Source: Amycolatopsis anabasis
Lineage (GTDB): Bacteria > Actinomycetota > Actinomycetes > Mycobacteriales > Pseudonocardiaceae
Assembly: GCF_009765355.1 (NCBI RefSeq)
Contig: NZ_VTHK01000025.1
Coordinates: forward strand, 62,732 to 126,731
Direction of reading: 5' to 3'
DNA: 64,000 bases
Under the pieces are notes generated by a model. It ran no database searches and was not told where the DNA came from. It saw only the letters and a list, made by a program, of their open reading frames with translations. Position 1 is the stretch's first letter. Each line of letters starts with the position of its first letter. Below, piece by piece: positions 1-10,279 of this stretch. The translations under genes and the position numbers were made by a program.

Positions 1-510
1 CGGGTCCAGGCCGGTGGACGGTTCGTCGAGGAACAGGACCTTCGGGTTGTGCATCAGGGCGCGCGCGATCATCACCCGCTGGGCCTGCCCGCCGGACACG
101 AAGTCGAGGCGTTCGTTCGCGCGGTCGGCCAGGCCCATCCGTTCCAGGATCTCGTCAGCGCGTTTGATCCGTTCCGCGCGCCCGACCCCGTGATAGATCG
201 CGTGGAAGAGCAGATTCTGCCGAATGCTCAGGGAACGATCGAGATTGTTGCGCTGCGGCACGACGGCCAGCAGTTGACGTGCCGGGCTGGGCGCCTTCAC
301 CGCGTCGATTCCGTGGATCAGCGCGGTGCCCGAAGTCGGCACGACCCGGGTGGTGAGCACGCCGACCGTGGTGGTCTTGCCCGCGCCGTTCGGCCCCAGC
401 AAGCCGAAGACTTCCCCGGGTGGCACCGTGAAACTGAGCCCGTCGACCGCGGCGGGCGCGGTGCGGCGGTAACGTTTGACCAGATCGGTCAGGATGACGG
501 CGTCATGCAC
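1..510 (-). CDS. ABC transporter ATP-binding protein (C-terminus cut by window edge)
   Basis: This is the N-terminal part (about 170 residues) of an ABC ATPase; the gene continues beyond base 1. It energises export or import by an unseen partner permease. The Walker A motif (LLGPNGAGKTTTV) is near residue 40, a signature-like VSGGQAQRV motif precedes AR, and the Walker B/D-loop region (VLFLDEPSTGLDP) is the last thing visible. The GTG at 510 is the only reasonable start: an in-frame TAG lies four codons upstream and no other start codon lies between. The DrrA/CcmA-like 'STGLDP' suggests an ABC-2 drug or lipid exporter family, but the substrate cannot be told from this fragment. Confidence 0.88.
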   Translation of the reverse strand, partial: MHDAVILTDLVKRYRRTAPAAVDGLSFTVPPGEVFGLLGPNGAGKTTTVGVLTTRVVPTSGTALIHGIDAVKAPSPARQLLAVVPQRNNLDRSLSIRQNLLFHAIYHGVGRAERIKRADEILERMGLADRANERLDFVSGGQAQRVMIARALMHNPKVLFLDEPSTGLDP

Positions 511-605
511 ACGCCCAGACTATGGCGCTTGGCAAATCGATTGCCCCGATTCGGTTTCTCTTGTCGCGAAAACGGAAATCGCGGCACGTTTCTCCTGAAA
601 TGCCG

Positions 606-2450
<1,845 letters not shown>

Positions 2451-3575
2451 GTGATCAGCGTGACCGCGACGCTGGTGCGCGGTGGCACGAGCAAGTGCTG
2501 GCTCTTCGACGTCGCGGATATTCATGGTCGGGCCACAACGGTGGACGAGGTGCTGATCACCGCTTTCGGTTCGCGGGATCGCAGCCAGATCGACGGAATC
2601 GGCGGCGCGACTTCGACGACGTCGAAGGCGGCGATTGTGGCGCAATCGTACGAGCCGGGTGTCGATATCGATTACACGTTCGCTCAGGTCGGCGTCGGCG
2701 ACGAACAAGTGGAATGGGGCAGTAATTGCGGGAACTGTGCCACCGCGGTCGGCCTTTACGCGGTGCAGTCCGGGCTGGTGCGCCCGCGCGGTGAACGGAC
2801 CCGGGTGCGCATGCGCAACACCAACAGCGGCGCCCGCATCGACGCGATCGTGGCGACCCCCGGTGCGCGGGTTCCCACGACCGGGGACGCCGTGGTCCCC
2901 GGGGTGGCCTCGCCCGGGGTGCCGGTGGGGCTGGAGTTCCTCGACCCGATCGGCACCGCGACCGGCACGCTGCTGCCCACCGGGCAGGCGGTCGACGAGT
3001 TCGGCCACGGATGCGCCCGGGTGCCGGCGACCCTGGTCGACGCGGGCGCCCCGGCGGCCCTGTTCGACGCGGCCGAGCTGGGCATGACCGGTTCGGAAAC
3101 GGTCGCCGAGTTCGGCGAGCGGCTGCCCGGAGTCCTCGGGCTGCGGCGGGAGGCGGCGATCCGGATGGGGCTGTCCCGGCCGGACGAGCCGGTCTGCCAC
3201 GCGGTGCCGAAGTTCGGCGTGGTCGGGCCGCCGCGGCCGTACCTGACCTCCGCGGGTGAGCCGGTCGACGGCGACGACTACGACGTGGCCGTGCGGATGG
3301 CGTCGATGCACGCGCCGCATCCGGCGATCGGGCTGACCTCGATGGTCGCGGTCGCCGCCGGTGCGACGGTGTCCGGCAGCACGGTCGGCGGGTACGTCAA
3401 GGCCGACCTCGACGAACTCCGGCTCGGCACCCCGGCCGGGGTGGTTTCGGCCCGCCTGGAGCGCGACGGCGACGGCGCGCTGACCGGGGTGGTGCTGAAC
3501 CGGTCGGCCCGGGTGATCGCCAAAGCCACCATCTTCGTGCCGACCCGCGACCGGCAGCCGGTGGCGGCGCGGTGA
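2451..3575 (+). CDS. PrpF-family isomerase/tautomerase
   Basis: 374-aa member of the PrpF (DUF453) family, which has two DAP-epimerase-like halves and includes 2-methylaconitate cis-trans isomerase and 4-oxalomesaconate tautomerase. Visible family marks are the opening TLVRGGTSKCWLF, GIGGATSTTSKAAIV, WGSNCGNCATAVGLYAV (the Cys/Asn catalytic region) and the C-terminal HPAIGLTSMVAVA. GTG 2451 was chosen over upstream starts because AGGGA lies about 7 bases before it and the conserved region begins four residues in. The stop overlaps the start of the MFS gene (GTGA), so the two are translationally coupled. Inference: the transporter probably moves the dicarboxylate or tricarboxylate that this enzyme isomerises. 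The exact substrate is not visible. Confidence 0.83.
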   Translation: MISVTATLVRGGTSKCWLFDVADIHGRATTVDEVLITAFGSRDRSQIDGIGGATSTTSKAAIVAQSYEPGVDIDYTFAQVGVGDEQVEWGSNCGNCATAVGLYAVQSGLVRPRGERTRVRMRNTNSGARIDAIVATPGARVPTTGDAVVPGVASPGVPVGLEFLDPIGTATGTLLPTGQAVDEFGHGCARVPATLVDAGAPAALFDAAELGMTGSETVAEFGERLPGVLGLRREAAIRMGLSRPDEPVCHAVPKFGVVGPPRPYLTSAGEPVDGDDYDVAVRMASMHAPHPAIGLTSMVAVAAGATVSGSTVGGYVKADLDELRLGTPAGVVSARLERDGDGALTGVVLNRSARVIAKATIFVPTRDRQPVAAR

Positions 3576-4960
3576 CGGCGGGCACCTCCACGACCTCCGC
3601 CACGCCCGCCACCGCCTCGGGGTTCGGTCCTCGCTTCCTCGCCCCGCTGGTCATCGGGACCCTGCTCAACGCGATCAACTCGTCGATGATCGCGGTCACC
3701 CTGGTGCCGATCGGCCGGGATCTCGGCGTGGGCCCGGCGCAGACCGTCTGGCTGGTCACCGTGCTCTACCTGGCCACCGCGGTCGCGCAGCCGGTGATGG
3801 GCCGCCTGGTGGACCGGTTCGGCGCGCGGCGCGTGCTGCTCGGCGGGCTGTGCGCGGTGGCCGCCGCGGGGCTGATCGGCGCGCTGGCGTCGTCGTTCCC
3901 GGTGCTGGTCGGCGTGCGGATCCTGCTCGGGCTCGGCACGGCGACCGGGTTCCCCGCCGCGATGGCCGTGGTCAAGGCGCGCGCGACCAGGCTGGAGGTG
4001 GCGGTGCCCGGCGGGGTGCTGGCGACCCTGGCCACCTCGACCCAGGCGAGCATGGCCGTCGGGCCGACGCTGGGCGGGCTGCTGGTCGGGCTGGCCGACT
4101 GGCGGCTCACCTTCGCGGTCAACGTCCCGCTCGCGCTGACCGGGCTGGTGCTCGCGCTGCTCTGGCTGCCCGCCGACGAGCACACCGCGCCAGGTCCCCG
4201 GTCCCGGATCGACTGGCCGGGGATCGTGCTCTTCGCGGCCTCGATGACCGCGCTGCTGCTGTTCGTCATGCGGCCCGCGCTCGACCGGTGGCCGTTCCTG
4301 GCCGCCGGGCTGGTGCTCGGCGCGGTGCTGGGCTGGCAGGAACTGCGCACCGCGAGCCCGTTCCTGGACCTGCGCGCGCTCGGCGGCAACCGCCCGCTGA
4401 TCGCCACCTATCTCCGGCAGGGCTTGGGATACCTGGTGATCTACGCGTTCCTGTACGGCTACCCGCAGTGGCTGGCGCAGGGGTACGGGCTGCCCGAACA
4501 GGCCGTGGGCCTGGTGCTGCTGCCGATGTCGATCACCACGGTGACCCTGTCCGCGCTGGGCAACCGGCTCGGGCTCGGGGTGTACGCGCGGCTGCTGCTC
4601 ACCGCGGGATCGCTGTGCACCGGCGCGCTGCTGCTGTTCGTCCCGGGCGCCGGTACTCCACTGTGGACGGTGGCGGCGATCGCGTTCCTGTTCGGCGTCG
4701 CACAAGGACTGAGCACGGTCGCGAACCAGACCGCGCTGTACGTGCAGGCGCCCGCCGACCGGATCGGCACGCTCTCCGGACTGTTCCGCACCTCGCAGTA
4801 CCTCGGCGCGCTGGCGTCGACGACGGTGATCGCGCTGTCGTTCGGCCCGGCGGCGACCGATCAGGGGCTCGGCACGCTGGCGCTCGTGCTGGCGGTGGTG
4901 GCCGGATCGCTGTGCTGCCTCACCGCGGCCGACCGGGGGCTGCGGGAGGTCGAGCGGTGA
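3572..4960 (+). CDS. MFS transporter, DHA2-like
   Basis: 462-aa integral membrane protein of the major facilitator superfamily. The first helix contains NAINSSMIAVTLVPIGRDLG, followed by VWLVTVLYLATAVAQPVMGRLVDRFGARR (motif A between TM2 and TM3), a pattern typical of DHA2 drug/proton antiporters. Hydrophobic stretches continue to the C-terminus and fit 12-14 helices. It starts at GTG 3572, inside the stop of the PrpF-like gene (4-base overlap), so it is co-translated with that enzyme. It ends one base before the convergent MBL gene. Substrate unknown. A link to the isomerase's acid is inferred only from coupling. Confidence 0.87.
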   Translation: MTAGTSTTSATPATASGFGPRFLAPLVIGTLLNAINSSMIAVTLVPIGRDLGVGPAQTVWLVTVLYLATAVAQPVMGRLVDRFGARRVLLGGLCAVAAAGLIGALASSFPVLVGVRILLGLGTATGFPAAMAVVKARATRLEVAVPGGVLATLATSTQASMAVGPTLGGLLVGLADWRLTFAVNVPLALTGLVLALLWLPADEHTAPGPRSRIDWPGIVLFAASMTALLLFVMRPALDRWPFLAAGLVLGAVLGWQELRTASPFLDLRALGGNRPLIATYLRQGLGYLVIYAFLYGYPQWLAQGYGLPEQAVGLVLLPMSITTVTLSALGNRLGLGVYARLLLTAGSLCTGALLLFVPGAGTPLWTVAAIAFLFGVAQGLSTVANQTALYVQAPADRIGTLSGLFRTSQYLGALASTTVIALSFGPAATDQGLGTLALVLAVVAGSLCCLTAADRGLREVER

Positions 4961-4961
4961 G

Positions 4962-5580
4962 TCAGGCCTGGGGGAGGTCCCGCGCCTTTTCCGCGCCGAT
5001 CGTGGTGCCCTCGCCGTGCCCGGTGCGCACTTCGGTGTCCTCGGGCAGGGTGAAAAGCTTGTCCTGGATGGACTTCACGATCGTCGGATAGTCCGAATAG
5101 GACCGACCGGTGGCGCCGGGGCCGCCGTGGAACAGGGTGTCGCCGGTGAACACGACGCCGAGTTCGGCGGCGTACAGGCACACCGCGCCGGGCGCGTGGC
5201 CGGGGGGTGTGCAGCACGGTCAGCGCGGTGCCCGCGACGGAGAGCGCCTGCCCGTCGGCGAGTTCGCCGTCCGGGGCGCGGCCGGGATGGGTGAGGTCCC
5301 AGAGGACGCGGTCCGCGGGGTGCAGCAGGATCGGCGCGCCGGTGCGCTCGGCGAGTGCGGGTGCCGCGTTCACGTGGTCGTTGTGGGCGTGGGTGCACAC
5401 GATCGCCCGCACGGTGCGCTCGCCGATCGCGTCCGCGATGGCCCGCGCGTCGTGGGCCGCGTCGATCACCAGGACCTCGCGGTCGTCGCCGACCAGCCAG
5501 ACGTTGTTGTCGACGTCCCAGCTGCCGCCGTCGAGCTGGAAGACGCCGGAGGTCACCACGTTCCGCACGGTTGCCGCCAT
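4962..5580 (-). pseudogene. MBL-fold metallo-hydrolase, broken by a +1 frameshift
   Basis: Glyoxalase-II-like metallo-beta-lactamase-fold hydrolase of about 205 aa if repaired. The N-terminal part is read from ATG 5580 and contains the metal motif CTHAHNDHVN (HxHxDH) and the hydrophobic strand VLVIDAAHD. At the run of six G on the plus strand (5202-5207) the frame is lost. Reading one base fewer gives [28 protein letters not shown], the expected third metal His and GDTLF metal Asp, continuing in the other frame to the stop at 4962. The C-terminal EVRTGHGEGTTIG supplies the last His. Everything outside the lesion looks conserved, so either the break is very recent or the G run is a sequence error. 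Confidence 0.85.
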
Positions 5581-5657
5581 GCCCTGGACCTTAGTCGCGC
5601 GTTCACGTACCGTCGGTATCTACTCGGAAGTAGGGTTACCGCTGGTAGGGAGCATCG
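5581..5657. promoter_or_regulatory. Divergent promoter region with small inverted repeat
   Basis: Short spacer between the MBL gene (minus) and the flavin oxidoreductase gene (plus). It holds the inverted repeat CTACT-CGGA-AGTAG at 5620-5633, a size and position suitable for a repressor site controlling the divergent pair. The TAGGGAG stretch close to ATG 5658 is the ribosome binding site of the oxidoreductase. Operator function is inference. Confidence 0.3.
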
Positions 5658-6884
5658 ATGACGAGCACCGAACCGCTGTCCGAGCCGCTCAAGCTGCCGT
5701 GCGGCGCGGTCCTGCCGCACCGGCTGGCCAAGTCCGCGCTGAGCGAGCAGCTCGGGGACCGGCGGAACCGCCCGACGCGGGAGCTGTGCGAGCTGTACCG
5801 CACCTGGGCGCGCGGCGGCGCCGGGATGCTGGTCACCGGGAACGTGATGGTCGATCCGGCCGCCCTCGGCGAGCCGCGCAACGTCGCGGTGCCGCCCGTG
5901 CCGGATGCGGCGGACTTCCGGCCGTGGGCCGAATCGGTCGCCGGGACCGACGCCCTGCTCTGGGTGCAGCTGAACCACCCCGGGCGGCAGAGCCCGCGGT
6001 TCCTGTCCCGGCAGCCGGTCGCGCCGTCGGCGGTGCCGTTCGGGAACAAGGGGGTGCGGTCGGTCTTCGCGGCGCCGCGGGCGCTGACCGCCGCGGAGAT
6101 CGAGGCGATCATCGACCGGTTCGCGCTGGCCGCGCGCACGTTCGTCGAAGCGGGGTTCGCCGGGATCCAGTTGCACGGCGCGCACGGGTACCTGATCTCG
6201 CAGTTCCTTTCCCCGCTGACGAACCGGCGGGACGACGACTGGGGTGGTGACCCGGCCCGGCGGCGGCGGTTCCTGGCCGAACTCGTGCGGCGGGTGCGGG
6301 CCGAGGTCGGCGCCGGGGTGCCGGTGTCGGTCAAGCTGAACAGCGCCGACTTCCAGCGCGGCGGGTTCGACGAGGCGGAGAGCCTGGAGGTCGTGCGGGA
6401 GCTGGGCGCGGCCGGGATCGATCTGCTGGAGATCTCCGGCGGCACCTACGAGCGGGCCGTGATGATGGGGACCGTGCGGGCGAGCACCGCGAGCCGGGAG
6501 GCGTACTTCCTGGAGTACGCGGCCAAGGCGCGGGAGGTCACCGACACCCCGCTGATGGTCACCGGCGGGTTCGCCACCGCGGCGGCGATGGCCGAGGCCC
6601 TGCGGTCCGGGGCGCTGGACGTGATCGGGCTGGGGCGGCCGATGATCGTCGACCCCGGGCTGCCGGGCCGGTTGCTCGGCGGCGCCGACGTGCGGGCGGA
6701 ACGGCTGTGCCCGAGGACCGGTATCCAGCTCGCGGACAGCCTGCTGGAAATCCAGTGGCACACCCAGCAGATGCACCGGGTCGCGGCGGGGAAGCCGGTG
6801 GCGCGGCGGCGGGGCGCGCTGCGGTCGCTGGTGCGCGCGGGGATCAACGATCCGCTCAACGCTTTCCGCCGAGTGCGGGCCTGA
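5658..6884 (+). CDS. NADH:flavin oxidoreductase (Old Yellow Enzyme family)
   Basis: 408-aa FMN-dependent TIM-barrel oxidoreductase that reduces activated double bonds, enones or related xenobiotics with NAD(P)H. Marks are LPHRLAKSALSEQLGD at the N-terminus, WVQLNHPGRQSPR, FAGIQLHGAHGYLISQFLSPLTNRR (substrate/FMN His-His region) and the phosphate-binding GGF followed by VIGLGRPMIVDPGLP. It lacks the long C-terminal FeS/flavin extension of 2,4-dienoyl-CoA reductase, so it is a stand-alone barrel. The start has a good TAGGGAG ribosome site. It is divergent from the broken MBL hydrolase, which may be a partner in detoxification. Confidence 0.9.
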   Translation: MTSTEPLSEPLKLPCGAVLPHRLAKSALSEQLGDRRNRPTRELCELYRTWARGGAGMLVTGNVMVDPAALGEPRNVAVPPVPDAADFRPWAESVAGTDALLWVQLNHPGRQSPRFLSRQPVAPSAVPFGNKGVRSVFAAPRALTAAEIEAIIDRFALAARTFVEAGFAGIQLHGAHGYLISQFLSPLTNRRDDDWGGDPARRRRFLAELVRRVRAEVGAGVPVSVKLNSADFQRGGFDEAESLEVVRELGAAGIDLLEISGGTYERAVMMGTVRASTASREAYFLEYAAKAREVTDTPLMVTGGFATAAAMAEALRSGALDVIGLGRPMIVDPGLPGRLLGGADVRAERLCPRTGIQLADSLLEIQWHTQQMHRVAAGKPVARRRGALRSLVRAGINDPLNAFRRVRA

Positions 6885-6903
6885 CCTGCACTTTTCTCCC
6901 CGA

Positions 6904-6984
6904 GGTGGCACACTGAGCCACGAGTGGCATCAAGCTGAGCCATGATGGCTTGCGGTGGTGCCACACGTGTGCCATAGTGGTGCC
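6904..6984 (+). promoter_or_regulatory. Cluster of TGGCA/TGCCA elements upstream of RHH-like gene
   Basis: Within about 80 bases the motif TGGCA or its complement TGCCA, or close GAGCCA forms, recurs many times. Units TGGCAcacTGAGCCA (6906-6920) and TGGCATCAAGCTGAGCCA (6925-6942) repeat the same arrangement, and a perfect palindrome CACACGTGTG (6962-6971) is flanked by TGCCA on both sides. The last TGCC abuts ATG 6985. The layout looks like cooperative binding by a small dimeric repressor, plausibly the ribbon-helix-helix protein encoded directly downstream. No clear Shine-Dalgarno is present. Confidence 0.5.
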
Positions 6985-7515
6985 ATGGACTTGACCTCGT
7001 ATGTGGACAACCTCGGACGTGAGTTCGCCACGCTCGTCGAAGCCGGAGGCGACGAGGCGCGTGCGCTGGTCGAGCGCCTCACCGGATCGCTCGAGTCGGC
7101 GATCCGGATGACCCTGCTGGACGCGCTGTCGGCGGCCGCCGACGAGATCACCAGCGATCTGGCCCCGGGGTCGGTGGAACTGCGCCTGCGCGGACGCGAT
7201 CCGAACTTCGTCGTGACCACGCCGCCGTCCGCCGAGCCGCCCCGGGACGCGGCCGAAAGCGGCCCGGCGACGGCGGAAAGCGTGCCGGACAGCGGCCCGC
7301 CGATCGCCGAGGACGGCCCGACGGCCCGGATCAACGTGCGCCTCCCGGAGCAGCTCAAGGCCGCGGTCGAGGAGGCCGCCGCCAAGGAGGGCCGCTCGGT
7401 CAACGCCTGGCTGGTCCGGGCGGCCTCGGCCGCGCTGCGGCAACCCGACCGCGAGCCGCGCACCGAGTCGTACGGCAAGCGGAGCCGGCAGAGCTTCACC
7501 GGCTGGGTGCGCTAG
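6985..7515 (+). CDS. Putative ribbon-helix-helix (Arc/HicB-like) DNA-binding protein
   Basis: 176-aa protein. The N-terminal 80 residues are predicted helical (LGREFATLVEAGGDEARALVERLTG and on). A Pro/Ala/Glu-rich linker follows, then a C-terminal segment ARINVRLPEQLKAAVEEAAAKEGRSVNAWLVRAASAAL that fits a ribbon-helix-helix: an RINVRLP strand, then two helices with 'GRSVNAWLVRA' as in HicB/Arc antitoxin-type repressors. ATG 6985 is chosen because the upstream in-frame residues fall in the repeat cluster. Inference: it binds the TGGCA repeats in front of its own gene and may regulate the cluster that follows. No toxin gene is adjacent, so an antitoxin role is unlikely. Confidence 0.7.
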   Translation: MDLTSYVDNLGREFATLVEAGGDEARALVERLTGSLESAIRMTLLDALSAAADEITSDLAPGSVELRLRGRDPNFVVTTPPSAEPPRDAAESGPATAESVPDSGPPIAEDGPTARINVRLPEQLKAAVEEAAAKEGRSVNAWLVRAASAALRQPDREPRTESYGKRSRQSFTGWVR

Positions 7516-7588
7516 CCGCACCGCGCCGCTTCACCACACGTCCCCGACCTGCGGGGATGCCTTACCCACCCATGATGAGGGGACAACC

Positions 7589-8437
7589 ATGCCTACTTTC
7601 GACACACCCGAACCGATCGTCGTCACGCTCGAACTCGGCGTCGCCGGCCAGGTGCGGCTCACCGCGAGCGATCGCGCCGACACCGTCGTCGAGGTGCGCC
7701 CGAGCGACGACTCCGACGACTCCGACGTGAAGGCCGCGAAGCAGGTCCGCGTCGAGTACGCGAACGGCACGCTGCACGTCCGGGGGCCGAAGGTGCGCCC
7801 CTTCGACTTCTCCCGCAAGACGAGGTCGGTCGACGTGTCCGTCGAACTGCCGAGCGGTTCGCAGGTGTCCGGCGAGGTGCAGGTGGGGGACTTCCGCGGC
7901 GCGGGCCGGCTCGGGGAGTGCCGGGTCAAGACCTCCGCCGGGAACGTCCGGCTCGAGCGAACCGGCGCGCTGCGCCTGGACACGGCGGCCGGGCACGTCA
8001 CCGTGGACGGCGTCGCGGGCAACGCCGAGATCCACACCGGATCCGGGAAGGTCCGCGTCGGTGAGATCGAGGGCACCGCGGTCGTCAAGAACTCCAACGG
8101 CGACATCGAAATCGAAGCGGTCACCGGTGACGCGCGAGCGCGCTCGGCGAACGGCGACATCGCCATCGACCGGGCGGGCGCCGGGGTCGACGCGAAGACG
8201 GCCAACGGCGGCATCCGCCTCGGCGAGGTGGTCCGCGGTTCGGTCGTGCTCGGCACCGCGATGGGCGGTCTCGAGATCGGCATCGCCGAGGGCACCGCCG
8301 CCTGGCTCGACGTGAACACCTCGTTCGGGCACGTGCGCAACCTGCTGGACGAGGCCACCCGGCCCGAAAGCGCCGACGAGACCGTCGAAGTGCACGGGCG
8401 CACCTCTTACGGCGACATCACGATCCGCCGTTCTTGA
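7589..8437 (+). CDS. DUF4097-family beta-strand repeat protein
   Basis: 282-aa protein made of short repeated beta strands, the DUF4097 pattern. Repeats such as VKTSAGNVRLE, LDTAAGHVTVDG, IHTGSGKVRVGEIEG, VKNSNGDIEIEAVTG and ARSANGDIAIDRAG run about every 18-20 residues, predicting a right-handed parallel beta-solenoid. There is no signal peptide or membrane segment, so it is probably cytoplasmic. The start follows a good GAGGGGACAACC ribosome site. It heads a tight co-directional set (28 bases to the ABC ATPase). DUF4097 proteins often sit beside ABC-2 exporters in actinobacteria. Their biochemical role is unknown. Confidence 0.85.
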   Translation: MPTFDTPEPIVVTLELGVAGQVRLTASDRADTVVEVRPSDDSDDSDVKAAKQVRVEYANGTLHVRGPKVRPFDFSRKTRSVDVSVELPSGSQVSGEVQVGDFRGAGRLGECRVKTSAGNVRLERTGALRLDTAAGHVTVDGVAGNAEIHTGSGKVRVGEIEGTAVVKNSNGDIEIEAVTGDARARSANGDIAIDRAGAGVDAKTANGGIRLGEVVRGSVVLGTAMGGLEIGIAEGTAAWLDVNTSFGHVRNLLDEATRPESADETVEVHGRTSYGDITIRRS

Positions 8438-8465
8438 CCATTTTTCTTACCTCGAAAGGAATCGC

Positions 8466-9419
8466 ATGCCCACCCAGCAATCGGCGATCGCGGCGACCGG
8501 ACTGCGCAAGTCGTTCGGTGACCACGTCGTGCTCGACGGTCTCGACCTGAACGTCCCGCGGGGCACCGTCTTCTCGCTGCTCGGCGCGAACGGCGCCGGG
8601 AAGACCACCACGGTCAAGATTCTGTCCACTTTGATCAGTGCCGACGGCGGGAGCGCGCAGGTCGGCGGGCACGACCTCGCGACCGAACCCGACGCGGTGC
8701 GCGCCTCGATCGGCGTCACCGGTCAGTTCTCCGCGGTGGACAACCTGCTCAACGGCGAGGAGAACCTGCTCCTGATGGCGGATCTGCACCACCTCTCCCG
8801 GCGGGACGGGCGCCGCCGCGCCGCCGAACTGCTCGAGCAGTTCGATCTGGTCGAGGCCGGGAAGAAACCGGCCTCGACCTACTCCGGGGGCATGCGCCGG
8901 CGGCTCGACCTCGCGATGACCCTGGTCGGCAGCCCGCGGGTGATCTTCCTCGACGAGCCGACCACCGGCCTGGACCCGCGCAGCCGCCGGAGCATGTGGC
9001 AGATCGTCCGCGAACTGGTGGCCGGCGGGGTCACCATCTTCCTCACCACGCAGTACCTGGAGGAGGCCGACGAACTCGCCGACCGGATCGCGGTCCTCGA
9101 CCACGGCCGGCTGGTCGCCGAGGGCACCGCGGACGAGCTGAAGCGCCGCATTCCCGGCGGCCACGTCCGCCTGCGGTTCACCGACCCGCGCGGCTTCGAA
9201 GCGGCCGCGAACGTCCTGGGCCAGGTGTCCCGCGAGAACGAGGCCCTCGCCCTGCGCGTGCCCAGCGACGGCAGCCTCCGGTCGCTGAAGACCCTGCTCG
9301 ACCGGCTCGACGACAGGGCCATCGAGGTCGACGAGTTTTCCGTGCACACCCCCGATCTCGACGACGTTTTCCTCGCCCTCACCGGCAACCCCAAGAAGGA
9401 GAAGGTGACCACCCGATGA
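8466..9419 (+). CDS. DrrA-like ABC exporter ATP-binding protein
   Basis: 317-aa ATPase of the daunorubicin-resistance (DrrA) family. Walker A is GANGAGKTTTV near residue 40, the Q-loop is GVTGQFSAVDNLLNGEENL (typical DrrA wording), the signature is STYSGGMRRRLDLA, and Walker B is VIFLDEPTTGLDPRSR, followed by the switch His region FLTTQYLEEADELADR. The C-terminal extension (about 230-317) carries the DrrA-type regulatory domain ending VDEFSVHTPDLDDVFLALTG. Its stop overlaps the ATG of the permease (ATGA). The pair likely exports a hydrophobic small molecule or lipid, possibly one modified by the neighbouring P450. Confidence 0.93.
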   Translation: MPTQQSAIAATGLRKSFGDHVVLDGLDLNVPRGTVFSLLGANGAGKTTTVKILSTLISADGGSAQVGGHDLATEPDAVRASIGVTGQFSAVDNLLNGEENLLLMADLHHLSRRDGRRRAAELLEQFDLVEAGKKPASTYSGGMRRRLDLAMTLVGSPRVIFLDEPTTGLDPRSRRSMWQIVRELVAGGVTIFLTTQYLEEADELADRIAVLDHGRLVAEGTADELKRRIPGGHVRLRFTDPRGFEAAANVLGQVSRENEALALRVPSDGSLRSLKTLLDRLDDRAIEVDEFSVHTPDLDDVFLALTGNPKKEKVTTR

Positions 9420-10258
9420 GCGCCCCTGCCCACGCCCTCCGCGGTTCGGCCCCGGCCCCCGCTTCGGTGAAACTCCGCTTCCACCCGCTGCGCGACTCGG
9501 CGACGATGTTGCGCCGCAACCTCAAGCACATGCTGCGGTACCCGTCGATGACGCTGATGCTCGTCGGGATGCCGGTCGTCTTCCTGCTGCTGTTCGTCTA
9601 CGTGTTCGGCGGCACGATGGGCGCAGGTCTCGGCGGAGCGTCCGGTGGGCGCGCGGAGTACGTCAACTACGTCGCGCCCGCGATCATTCTGATGACCGTG
9701 ACGTCCGCGGTCCAGGGGACCGCGATCTCGGTCGCGATGGACATGACCGAGGGCATCATCGCCCGGTTCCGCACCATGCACATCGCCCGCGTGTCGGTGC
9801 TGACCGGGCACGTCCTCGGCAGCGTGCTCCAGGCGGTGTTCGCCCTGGCGATCGTGATCGGCGTGGCGTTGCTGGTCGGTTTCCGGCCCGCCGCGGGGGT
9901 GGGCGACTGGCTGGCCACGGCCGGTTTCCTGGTGCTGGTGTCGTTCGCGCTCGTCTGGTTCTCCGTCGCGCTCGGCCTGGTGAGCAAGAGCGTGGAGACC
10001 GCGAGCAACGTGGGCATGCCGCTGGTGCTGCTGCCGTTCCTCGGCAGCGGGTTCGTCCCCACCGACTCCATGCCGGGCGGGCTGCGCTGGTTCGCCGAGT
10101 ACCAGCCCTTCACGCCGATCATCGAAACCCTGCGCGGCCTGCTGATGGACAAGCCGATCGGGAACGACGCGTGGATCGCGCTCGGCTGGTGCGCCGTCAT
10201 CGCGCTGGGCGGCTACCTCTGGTCCAAGAAGCTGTTCAACCGCGAGTACGCCCGCTGA
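9416..10258 (+). CDS. DrrB-like ABC-2 exporter permease
   Basis: 280-aa ABC-2 membrane subunit with six predicted helices. A cytoplasmic N-terminus ends in MLRRNLKHMLRYPSMTLMLVGMPVVFLLLFVYVFGG (the typical DrrB first segment), then come VAPAIILMTVTSAVQGTAISVAMDMTEGIIARFRTM and a long hydrophobic region including LPFLGSGFVPTDSMPGGLRWFAEYQPFTPIIETLRGLL. It starts at ATG 9416 in the 4-base overlap with the ATPase gene, as expected for a DrrAB complex. The P450 gene follows after 21 bases. Confidence 0.92.
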   Translation: MSAPAHALRGSAPAPASVKLRFHPLRDSATMLRRNLKHMLRYPSMTLMLVGMPVVFLLLFVYVFGGTMGAGLGGASGGRAEYVNYVAPAIILMTVTSAVQGTAISVAMDMTEGIIARFRTMHIARVSVLTGHVLGSVLQAVFALAIVIGVALLVGFRPAAGVGDWLATAGFLVLVSFALVWFSVALGLVSKSVETASNVGMPLVLLPFLGSGFVPTDSMPGGLRWFAEYQPFTPIIETLRGLLMDKPIGNDAWIALGWCAVIALGGYLWSKKLFNREYAR

Positions 10259-10279
10259 CCTCGAATCCAGGAGCCCACC

